A stretch of 64,000 bases of DNA, taken from assembly GCF_903181435.1 (NCBI RefSeq), contig NZ_CAEUHO010000004.1:930001-994000 (forward strand), written 5' to 3'. The notes below the pieces were generated by a model that saw only the letters and a list, made by a program, of their open reading frames with translations, did not search any database and had not been told where the DNA came from. Position 1 is the stretch's first letter, and every line of letters starts with the position of its first letter. Positions 57,256-64,000 of this stretch are shown in pieces. The DNA comes from Bacteroides acidifaciens (GTDB lineage Bacteria; Bacteroidota; Bacteroidia; Bacteroidales; Bacteroidaceae). The translations under genes and the position numbers were made by a program.

Positions 57256-58278
57256 ATGAACAAAGATAATAATACACCAATTCCATCTGATTTCTTCCTC
57301 TATAAAGACAGCAATGGAGATGTGAAAGTCGAAATCTATATTTTTAATGAAACGGTTTGGCTGCCGCAAGACAAGATAGCACAGTTGTTTGGAGTGGACA
57401 GAAGCGTAGTGACTAAACATCTAAAGAATGTCTATAAAAGCGGAGAATTATCAAAAGAGGTAACTTGTGCAAAAATTGCACAAGTTCAAACCGAAGGTAT
57501 AAGGCAGGTCACAAGACGGATTGAGTTTTACAATCTCGATGCCATCTTATCTGTAGGCTACCGTGTTAACAGCATTCAAGCCACACAATTTAGAATTTGG
57601 GCGAACAGTGTGCTGAAAGAATATCTGATTAAGGGGTTTGCTATGAACGATGAGCGGTTGAAGAATCCGCAAACGTTGTTTGGTAAGGATTATTTCGAAG
57701 AACAGTTAGCCCGCATTCGTGACATTCGTAGCAGCGAACGACGCTTTTATCAGAAAATAACCGATATTTATTCACAATGCAGTGCCGACTATGAAGCGGG
57801 TAGCGATGTAACCAAGAAATTCTTTGCAACTGTTCAGAATAAGTTGCATTGGGCAATTTCCGGGCAAACGGCAGCTGAAATTATTGTTTCTCGTGTGGAT
57901 GCTGATAAGCCTAATATGGGACTGACTACGTGGAAGAATGCACCCAACGGAATGATACGCAAACCGGATGTTTCTATTGCAAAGAACTATCTCAATGAGA
58001 AAGAAATGGATGACCTAAACCGCATTGTTTCTATGTATTTGGATTATGCGGAGCGTCAAGCGAAAAAAGGACAAGTGATGTACATGAGAGATTGGGCGAA
58101 AAAGTTGGATGCATTCTTGCAGTTCAATGAAGAAGCTGTGTTACAACATTGTGGACGGGTGAGTCATGAGATTGCCAAGGCATTGGCAGAACAAGAATAT
58201 GAGAAGTTCCATGTTAGACAGCTTCAGAATTATGAATCGGACTTTGACAAACTTTTAAAAGGAATAAGTCATGATTAA
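57256..58278 (+). CDS. RhuM-family protein embedded in the cas operon
   Basis: 340-residue soluble protein of the RhuM/COG3943 family, named after the Salmonella pathogenicity-island protein; the biochemical function is not established. The core is clear: VWLPQDKIAQLFGVDRSVVT (helix-turn-helix-like, about residues 34-53), then YNLDAILSVGYRVNSIQATQ and FRIWANSVLKEYLIKGFAMN, the family hallmark, and a helical C-terminal half (TQLHWAISGQ-type segment near 200, GLTTWKNAPNG, KKLDAFLQFNEEAVLQHCGR). It starts 15 bp after cas9 and its last 8 bp overlap cas1, so it is co-transcribed and probably translationally coupled. RhuM genes are well known beside type I restriction operons; a place between cas9 and cas1 is unusual. 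Confidence 0.9.
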   Translation: MNKDNNTPIPSDFFLYKDSNGDVKVEIYIFNETVWLPQDKIAQLFGVDRSVVTKHLKNVYKSGELSKEVTCAKIAQVQTEGIRQVTRRIEFYNLDAILSVGYRVNSIQATQFRIWANSVLKEYLIKGFAMNDERLKNPQTLFGKDYFEEQLARIRDIRSSERRFYQKITDIYSQCSADYEAGSDVTKKFFATVQNKLHWAISGQTAAEIIVSRVDADKPNMGLTTWKNAPNGMIRKPDVSIAKNYLNEKEMDDLNRIVSMYLDYAERQAKKGQVMYMRDWAKKLDAFLQFNEEAVLQHCGRVSHEIAKALAEQEYEKFHVRQLQNYESDFDKLLKGISHD

Positions 58279-59203
58279 AAAAACACTTTATTTCGGAAAT
58301 CCCGTTTATCTATCGTTACGAAATGCACAACTAGTCATCAAATTGCCTGATGTAGAGAAAGCGACAGCTTTGCCGGAAACGTTGAAAAAACAGGCAGAAG
58401 TAACGAAACCTATAGAGGACATTGGAATTGTCGTGTTGGATAACAAACAGATTACTATCACTTCCGGTGTGCTGGAGGCTTTGCTTGAGAACAATTGTTC
58501 CGTAATCACTTGTGATAGCAAGAGTATGCCAGTCGGACTAATGCTTCCTCTTTATGGAAATACTACGCAAAATGAGCGTTTCCGTAAACAATTGGATGCT
58601 TCGCTTCCTTTGAAGAAACAGCTTTGGCAGCAAACTATTCAAACGAAAATCAACAATCAAGCATCGGTACTCAAAGATTGTATGGATGAGGAAGTAAAGT
58701 GTATGCGTGTTTGGGCTACCAATGTGCGTAGTGGTGACCCCGACAATTTGGAAGCACGTGCTGCGGCATATTATTGGAAATCCTTATTCGCAGATGTTGA
58801 TGGTTTCACTCGGGAACGTGAAGGAATTCCCCCAAATAATCTGTTAAACTATGGATATGCCATTCTTCGTGCAGTGGTGGCACGTGGGCTGGTGATAAGT
58901 GGATTGCTTCCTACCTTGGGTATCCATCATCATAATCGCTACAACGCTTATTGTTTAGCGGATGATATAATGGAACCTTATCGTCCTTATGTAGATAAAT
59001 TAGTGTTTAGTTTGACACAAGAATATGGAAAAAATGCGGAGTTGACGAAAGAGGTGAAAGCTCGACTGCTTACTGTTCCGACGTTGGAAGTGATAATTGG
59101 AGGCAAGCGCAGTCCGCTGATGGTTGCGGTGGGACAAACGACTGCTTCACTTTATAAATGTTTTAATGGAGAACTTCGGAGAATTGCCTATCCCGAACGA
59201 TAG
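58271..59203 (+). CDS. cas1: CRISPR-associated integrase Cas1 (type II)
   Basis: Catalytic subunit of the Cas1-Cas2 spacer integrase. The 310 residues have the N-terminal beta domain (KKTLYFGNPVYLSLRNAQLV, IGIVVLDNKQITITSGVLEA) and the helical catalytic domain with metal ligands in order: Glu in GDPDNLEARAAAYYWK, His in LPTLGIHHHNRYNAY, Asp in CLADDIMEPYRPYVD. The start overlaps the RhuM gene by 8 bp; cas2 follows after 3 bp. Length and motifs are normal for type II Cas1, so adaptation should be functional. Confidence 0.96.
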   Translation: MIKKTLYFGNPVYLSLRNAQLVIKLPDVEKATALPETLKKQAEVTKPIEDIGIVVLDNKQITITSGVLEALLENNCSVITCDSKSMPVGLMLPLYGNTTQNERFRKQLDASLPLKKQLWQQTIQTKINNQASVLKDCMDEEVKCMRVWATNVRSGDPDNLEARAAAYYWKSLFADVDGFTREREGIPPNNLLNYGYAILRAVVARGLVISGLLPTLGIHHHNRYNAYCLADDIMEPYRPYVDKLVFSLTQEYGKNAELTKEVKARLLTVPTLEVIIGGKRSPLMVAVGQTTASLYKCFNGELRRIAYPER

Positions 59204-59539
<336 letters not shown>

Positions 59540-59542
59540 AAA

Positions 59543-59572
59543 ACAAAATCTCGCATTGATGCGAGATTTTGT
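59543..59572. terminator. Two-way terminator between cas2 and the CRISPR array
   Basis: Perfect 13-bp arms ACAAAATCTCGCA (59543-59555) and TGCGAGATTTTGT (59560-59572) with a four-base loop. A- and T-rich flanks suit both directions: it can end the cas operon and also stop array transcription arriving on the minus strand. Confidence 0.8.
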
Positions 59573-59647
59573 GCTGGAAACATTCTTTTTTTATTTTTTC
59601 TGAATTGTTTTTTAACTCATTGATACACATTTTATTGTCGAAAATGA
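59573..59647. promoter_or_regulatory. A/T-rich strip between cas2 terminator and first repeat (candidate adaptation leader)
   Basis: Seventy-five bases, rich in T on the plus strand, adjoin the intact end of the array and the cas1-cas2 genes. I infer that it serves spacer integration rather than transcription, because crRNAs are on the minus strand and read towards it. No -7 box for plus-strand array transcription is seen. Confidence 0.4.
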
Positions 59648-60997
59648 GATGTTTCCAGTAGGTCAAAGATACTAATTTGAAAGCAAATCACAACCATTTC
59701 CAGGAATCTACAGGACGTACCATGATGTTTCCAGTAGGTCAAAGATACTAATTTGAAAGCAAATCACAACAACTCCTTGTTAGTATCAGATTCCGGTTCA
59801 GATGTTTCCAGTAGGTCAAAGATACTAATTTGAAAGCAAATCACAACATACGTTGTACACTTTCGTTATTTCTCCAGATGTTTCCAGTAGGTCAAAGATA
59901 CTAATTTGAAAGCAAATCACAACGCCTGTTGCTCCTCCCATGCCATACATTAAGATGTTTCCAGTAGGTCAAAGATACTAATTTGAAAGCAAATCACAAC
60001 ATGAAGTAAAAGTTTTCTTCTTGTGTGTTTGATGTTTCCAGTAGGTCAAAGATACTAATTTGAAAGCAAATCACAACTGCGTGGCGTTGTTGTTGTTTTT
60101 CGCCACGATGTTTCCAGTAGGTCAAAGATACTAATTTGAAAGCAAATCACAACATCTGTTTGATTGATTCTTTCTTCTGCTGGATGTTTCCAGTAGGTCA
60201 AAGATACTAATTTGAAAGCAAATCACAACCTGCGGTCTTAGCATTTAAATTTCTTATAGGATGTTTCCAGTAGGTCAAAGATACTAATTTGAAAGCAAAT
60301 CACAACTGCTATCCGTCAGAGATTACGTGAAGGCGGGATGTTTCCAGTAGGTCAAAGATACTAATTTGAAAGCAAATCACAACCAATGTGTCTTTGAAAA
60401 CTTCGAGAACCCGATGTTTCCAGTAGGTCAAAGATACTAATTTGAAAGCAAATCACAACAGTAATATCCACAGTGCTCTGCTATATCTAGATGTTTCCAG
60501 TAGGTCAAAGATACTAATTTGAAAGCAAATCACAACTAGGCTATTCTCCTTCTCTCGTCCGAGATTGATGTTTCCAGTAGGTCAAAGATACTAATTTGAA
60601 AGCAAATCACAACCTGCGGACATCGCAGTCGCTGTCTTCCGAGATGTTTCCAGTAGGTCAAAGATACTAATTTGAAAGCAAATCACAACATTAAGCTTCA
60701 GGTAATTTTTTACCAATAAGATGTTTCCAGTAGGTCAAAGATACTAATTTGAAAGCAAATCACAACTATTTCAAACCAAGTGCTGCAAGACAATCAGATG
60801 TTTCCAGTAGGTCAAAGATACTAATTTGAAAGCAAATCACAACTGTTGTATACCACTTTTTTTTGGCATCACTGATGTTTCCAGTAGGTCAAAGATACTA
60901 ATTTGAAAGCAAATCACAACAAATTCTACCTTACGCCAGGCAGTGCAAAAGATGTTTCCAGTAGGTCAAAGATACTAATTTGAAAGCAAATCACAAC
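59648..60997 (-). CRISPR. Type II-C CRISPR array, 18 intact 47-bp repeats
   Basis: Repeats start at 59648, 59724, 59801, 59877, 59954, 60031, 60107, 60183, 60260, 60337, 60413, 60490, 60567, 60643, 60720, 60797, 60874 and 60951; all appear identical. There are 18 spacers of 29 or 30 bp, the last being 60998-61027 before a decayed repeat. The strand is set by the tracrRNA: its anti-repeat pairs with the minus-strand repeat, which begins GTTGTGATTTGCTTTCAAAT and ends CTACTGGAAACATC. In this orientation each repeat holds TTG (positions 2-4), 19 bp, and TATCTTTG (24-31), a promoter pattern. The repeat closely resembles what I recall of the B. fragilis II-C repeat. All spacers look unlike one another; targets are unknown. 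Confidence 0.98.
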
Positions 60998-61027
60998 ATT
61001 AATGAACCTACTTTCTTAGATGTTGTT

Positions 61028-61125
61028 GATGTTTCCAATAGAGCAAAGATTAAAAGCAGGTTCATATTGACGCAGAAATGAGCTGAATGATAATTGTACA
61101 ATTTGAACTCAGGCTCAAATACAAC
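61028..61125 (-). repeat. Decayed terminal CRISPR repeat, apparently split
   Basis: After the eighteenth spacer, 61028-61052 matches the first half of the printed-strand repeat (GATGTTTCCAATAGAGCAAA, with changes). The second half seems to be at 61100-61125 (ATTTGAA, then CAAATACAAC), with about 47 unrelated bases between. The -7 box in this copy reads AATCTTTG, so it is weakened. A decayed repeat usually marks the old end of an array. Confidence 0.6.
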
Positions 61126-61137
61126 ATAATGAAAAAA

Positions 61138-61714
61138 TATCTATCATACTATCATTTAATTTTATATCAAGCTAATTGTCAGTGAAATAAGTATGATAGA
61201 TGGTTTTCCAAACAAGTATCTATCATACTTTCGTAACAAAAAACGGGTATCTATCATATCCATACTGCATCCGTTTTTGTGTAGTATCAGGGAAAAATAC
61301 TCATATGAAACTACAAGGATATCCACTTTATAGGATGATAATTTGTATTTGGCAGTTTAATAATCCATTGGAAACGGTAATCTTTTTATAGCCTATATAT
61401 GTAGGCTGTACAGCCCGCATCTGTAAACCATACAGCCCACGTATGGAGGTTGTTCGTCACACAAATGTGGGCTATAAACTTATCGCCATTCAAGTGGGAT
61501 TATTAAGCCATGATGGTCGGATTTATACGGATTCATTGCAACAAAAATAAACTATCTTACGCCTGTCCGACCTTTATTCGGCTATTTTATTGATGAGAGA
61601 TACCTTGTTTTTGATGGTATAGTATGATAGGTGCCTTTTTAGAAATACATCTATCATACTTATTGTTCTGATAATTAGTGTAATATAAAAATGAATGATG
61701 GCATGATAGATATT
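61138..61714. repeat. Dispersed short repeat AAGTATGATAGAT in both orientations
   Basis: Seven copies or near-copies lie at 61138, 61189, 61216, 61247, 61621, 61649 and 61700. Two pairs are inverted and could form hairpins: 61189-61201 with 61218-61230 (13 bp, perfect) and 61621-61632 with 61649-61660. The stretch 61126-61865 has no gene I can support; its longest frame (63 codons at 61200) reads through these repeats. Confidence 0.6.
61397..61484. repeat. Degenerate 22-bp-period tandem repeat, array C
   Basis: Four consecutive 22-bp units start at 61397, 61419, 61441 and 61463; the clearest are ATATGTAGGCTGTACAGCCC+GC and ATCTGTAAACCATACAGCCC+AC. The third and fourth are more diverged. Pattern and period recall array B between proA and proB, 45 kb away. 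Confidence 0.6.
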
Positions 61715-61865
61715 TTTTTCACTATGTAGCATTTAAATTCAAATCAGTATGTAAACGAACTTTTTGAGTATAGGCTGCCTTAAAGCACATTACTCAAACT
61801 TTCAAACTGTTCTCTGATCCTTTAGATTGATCCCCAATTTATCCCCACTGATTTGCGGCTGCTTC

Positions 61866-62132
61866 CTCAACCCCCGTAATGACGAAAGTGCAGGAAAAAT
61901 CAAATCGCCTCATGGTAACAAGTACATCATAAAGACAATGATTGGCGCATAGGGCGCAAATCGTACAAGAAAATGTTTCTATTCACTATTCAGCTATATA
62001 CAGACTGTGGTTAGGAAAAAAAACGCGATGAAAGTCAAAGTGGCAATAGCAAGTAAGATGCTGACTGTCATTTGGCATGTGCTGAATGAAGGTCTCCCAT
62101 ACCGTGATTATAAGATACTCCAAGCGGCTTAG
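61866..62132 (+). pseudogene. IS110-family transposase relic (C-terminal part)
   Basis: One plus-strand frame from 61866 to the TAG at 62132 reads LNPRNDESAGKIKSPHGNKY, then IIKTMIGA, an in-frame TAG, then GANRTRKCFYSLFSYIQTVV and the end KVKVAIASKMLTVIWHVLNE followed by GLPYRDYKILQAA. The order G-N-K-Y-I, S-x-x-x-x-x-Y and K-V-A-I-A-x-K-x-L-x-x-I-W is typical of the C-terminal transposase domain of IS110/IS116/IS902 elements. The N-terminal DEDD domain is absent and one stop breaks the frame, so it is dead. No terminal repeats are recognised. Confidence 0.75.
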
Positions 62133-62183
62133 GATGCTAGTATAGTTGTGTTACAGTATTAATGTTGCTTTTTAAACTGTCAC

Positions 62184-63563
62184 CTACAAATCAATATTAT
62201 ATAACTTCAACTTATTATATAAAGTCTTCCGGTCAATATCCAATAACTGTGCAGCCTTACTTTTATTATTCCCAGTCTGGCGCAACGCTTCCAAAATATG
62301 TTCTTTTTCAGTCTCTTCATTGCGAAGCGCCATGCTTGCGGTGCTCATTGGCGGAACTTCGAACAACTCAGTCCCCAATTCCAATAAAGTAATAAAACTA
62401 CCTTGCGCCAATAAAGTCGCTCTTTTGACGATATTCTTCATCTGCCGTATATTTCCCGGCCAGTGATAACTTTGCAAAGCCTGTGACGCCTTTGCGTCAA
62501 AACCAATCAGATGCTTATCCAGTTCCTTGTTAGCCTGGTCGAGGAAGAAGTTGGCGAAGAGCAGAATATCCTCTTTTCGTTCTTTCAAGTCAGGCATCCG
62601 CAACGTAAACTCGTTGATACGGTGATAAAGGTCCTCGCGGAACGTTCCCTTTTCAATCGCTTGCTCCAAATTCTCGTTGGTAGCGGATACCAGACGAATA
62701 TCCACGGATATTTCCTGAGTAGAGCCGACCGGACGTATCTTTCTCTCTTGCAGGGCACGCAGCAGTTGAATCTGTACCTCATAACTAAGATTCCCAATTT
62801 CATCCAAAAAGATAGTGCCGCCGTTGGCTGCGACGAAAGCTCCGGTTTTGTCCGTCAGTGCGCCCGTAAAAGAGCCTTTCACATGACCGAAAAACTCGGA
62901 AGCTGCCAGTTCTTTGGGGATAGAGCCACAATCTACGGCAATAAACGGTTTGTCGCTTCTCTTGCTGAGCTGATGGATACGATGTGCTACATATTCTTTT
63001 CCCGTTCCGCTGGAACCGTTGATAAGTACAGACATATTGGTCGGGGCCACCAATCCTACATAATTGTATAGCTGCTTGGCAGCATCACTTTCTCCTTCCA
63101 GATAAGTATGGTTAGTTTCGGAAGTATCTTGTGAATTAGAACTTCCTTTTTTAGGATTGGAAAAGTTCCGGACTGTAGAATGGGGTACCGCCGGACTACT
63201 TTCCGTTTGCAAAGCCTCGGATATTTTCTTCAGCAACTCTTCAGGATTCACGGGTTTGGCAATATAATCCCGTGCTCCGAGTTTCATCGCCAGCACGGCA
63301 GATTGAATATCCGCATATCCTGTCATGATAATCAACGGAATATTTATACCCCGGTCATTCATCCATTTCAACAAATCGATACCCTCGTAATCGGGCAACC
63401 GTAAATCTGATAATACCAAATCGACAGTCTGACTTTCGATATGCTTCCGGGCACGCGCAATATTACTCACTGACGACACCTCAAACCCTTTTTTGCCTAA
63501 CCAGGTTTTGAGCATCATTCCAAAAGTTATATCATCTTCGACTATTAATATGGCTTTCATCAT
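62184..63563 (-). CDS. Sigma-54-dependent response regulator (NtrC family)
   Basis: Two-component regulator that activates RpoN promoters. The 459 residues (start ATG 63563 or 63560) contain a receiver domain (AILIVEDDITFGMMLKTWLG; phospho-Asp in LVLSDLRLPDYEG; LIIMTGYAD; AKP), an AAA+ domain with Walker A GSSGTGKEYVAHRIHQLS, the sigma-54 contact loop GHVKGSFTGALTDKTG (GSFTGA, a variant of GAFTGA), Walker B GGTIFLDEIGNLSYEVQIQL, and a C-terminal Fis-type helix-turn-helix (NNKSKAAQLLDIDRKTLYNK). No histidine kinase is adjacent within the window. Its -7 box TACCTTTG is at 63589-63596. The regulated genes are unknown. Confidence 0.93.
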   Translation of the reverse strand: MMKAILIVEDDITFGMMLKTWLGKKGFEVSSVSNIARARKHIESQTVDLVLSDLRLPDYEGIDLLKWMNDRGINIPLIIMTGYADIQSAVLAMKLGARDYIAKPVNPEELLKKISEALQTESSPAVPHSTVRNFSNPKKGSSNSQDTSETNHTYLEGESDAAKQLYNYVGLVAPTNMSVLINGSSGTGKEYVAHRIHQLSKRSDKPFIAVDCGSIPKELAASEFFGHVKGSFTGALTDKTGAFVAANGGTIFLDEIGNLSYEVQIQLLRALQERKIRPVGSTQEISVDIRLVSATNENLEQAIEKGTFREDLYHRINEFTLRMPDLKERKEDILLFANFFLDQANKELDKHLIGFDAKASQALQSYHWPGNIRQMKNIVKRATLLAQGSFITLLELGTELFEVPPMSTASMALRNEETEKEHILEALRQTGNNKSKAAQLLDIDRKTLYNKLKLYNIDL

Positions 63564-63588
63564 GTCAAGTTTTGATTCTTTTAAGTTA

Positions 63589-63596
63589 CAAAGGTA
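63589..63596 (-). promoter_or_regulatory. Promoter -7 box of the response-regulator gene
   Basis: TACCTTTG on the minus strand fits TAnnTTTG, 25 bp before the start codon. The divergent cyclophilin promoter lies 22 bp away. Confidence 0.5.
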
Positions 63597-63617
63597 AGAT
63601 GATTTAGGCGAAAATGG

Positions 63618-63625
63618 TATATTTG
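63618..63625 (+). promoter_or_regulatory. Promoter -7 box of the cyclophilin lipoprotein gene
   Basis: TATATTTG, a perfect TAnnTTTG, ends 25 bp before the ATG at 63651. The -33 position overlaps the divergent promoter. Confidence 0.5.
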
Positions 63626-63650
63626 CAAACTTAAATTAAATGAAAGCGTT

Positions 63651-64000
63651 ATGAAAAAGATTGTATTGATATTATTAACTATATCGTTTTGCGGATTAAC
63701 TTCCTGCAAGACTGGAACAAAAAAAGGAGGAGACATGGATAAAGAGACATTGGTAAAGATTGAGACAACTGCCGGAGATATCAAAGTGAAGTTGTACAAT
63801 GAGACACCAAAGCATCGTGATAATTTTATCAAACTGGTGAAAGAGGGGATGTATGAAGGAACACTGTTCCATCGTGTCATCAAAGATTTTATGATTCAGG
63901 CAGGCGACCCGGATTCAAAGAACGCGCCGAAAGGGAAAATGCTTGGGGCAGGTGATGTCGGCTACACCATTCCGGCAGAATTTGTATATCCGAAGTACTT
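63651..64000 (+). CDS. Cyclophilin-type peptidyl-prolyl isomerase, lipoprotein (partial)
   Basis: Envelope peptidyl-prolyl cis-trans isomerase, helping protein folding outside the cytoplasm. ATG 63651 opens a signal and lipobox (LTISFCGLTSCKTGTKKGGD, Cys at residue 19), followed by the cyclophilin domain: VKIETTAGDIKVKLYNETPK, RDNFIKLVKEGMYEGTLFHR and VIKDFMIQAGDPDSKNAPKG, the standard signature F-H-R-V-I-x-x-F-M-I-Q-x-G-D. The window ends at residue 116, before the C-terminal third. Divergent from the response regulator. Confidence 0.92.
   Translation, partial: MKKIVLILLTISFCGLTSCKTGTKKGGDMDKETLVKIETTAGDIKVKLYNETPKHRDNFIKLVKEGMYEGTLFHRVIKDFMIQAGDPDSKNAPKGKMLGAGDVGYTIPAEFVYPKY

Noticed and set aside
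57256..58278. RhuM gene as a transposon-borne passenger
   Set aside because: There are no inverted repeats, target duplications or transposase at its ends, and it overlaps cas1 by 8 bp, which fits an integrated operon member.
59695..61027. Spacers matching other parts of this window (self-targeting)
   Set aside because: Reading by eye I saw no convincing match to genes in the window, but this needs a computed search of each spacer on both strands and cannot be excluded.
61200..61391. A 63-codon ORF right of the CRISPR array
   Set aside because: It runs through copies of the dispersed AAGTATGATAGAT repeat and shows no protein character.

Overview
The window looks like a chromosome segment of a gut Bacteroides closely related to B. 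thetaiotaomicron. The evidence is a sus starch locus (susB, susA and divergent susR), two SusC/SusD systems with ECF sigma/FecR pairs, an argF'-type succinylornithine transcarbamylase with Pro90, NigD- and DUF6242-type lipoproteins, and many promoters of the Bacteroidota form TTTG-N19-21-TAnnTTTG. Everything here was read by eye from the sequence; no database search was run.

Left part (1-30.3 kb) is mostly core genome. It starts with the end of the starch locus: a partial GH97 SusB, GH13 SusA and the membrane regulator SusR. Next come an alkaline phosphatase, efp and rpmH. A tightly packed plus-strand run follows: PASTA protein, rluD, ddl, acyltransferase, NigD-like lipoprotein and rhodanese. 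On the minus strand are argF'-proA, proB, a DUF2007 protein, murI, and an outer-membrane assembly operon (DUF6242 lipoprotein, uppS, bamA, two Skp-like chaperones). ribD, prmC-recX, pyrE, a SRPBCC protein and argH close the core part, followed by tRNA-Gly(GCC) and tRNA-Leu(UAA).

Middle part (30.5-52.8 kb) is a large polysaccharide-utilisation locus made of two parallel modules. Each has an ECF sigma factor, a FecR anti-sigma, a SusC, a SusD, a GH18 lipoprotein that keeps the DxxDxDxE motif, and surface glycan-binding lipoproteins with DUF1735-like plus LamG or F5/8C-like domains. A GH3 enzyme ends it. GH18 with SusCD suggests capture and endo-cleavage of N-glycans or another beta-GlcNAc-containing glycan.

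Right part (52.7-61.1 kb) is a complete type II-C CRISPR-Cas locus: a divergent tracrRNA, a 1432-residue Cas9, a RhuM-family gene, cas1, cas2, and 18 identical 47-bp repeats with a decayed nineteenth. Three points stand out. The RhuM gene is built into the operon and overlaps cas1. Each repeat carries a Bacteroidota-type promoter (TTG-N19-TATCTTTG) on the strand that encodes crRNA. The decayed repeat lies at the end far from cas2 although crRNAs read towards cas2, so new spacers should enter at the downstream end of transcription.

The far right (61.1-64 kb) holds a gene-poor stretch with two short repeat families and an IS110-type transposase relic, then a sigma-54 response regulator and the start of a cyclophilin-type lipoprotein. 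Beyond CRISPR, the notable items are 22-bp-period degenerate tandem repeats at three places, a 39-codon small gene overlapping the DUF2007 gene tail to tail, and a small membrane ORF broken at an A-AAA-AAC run.
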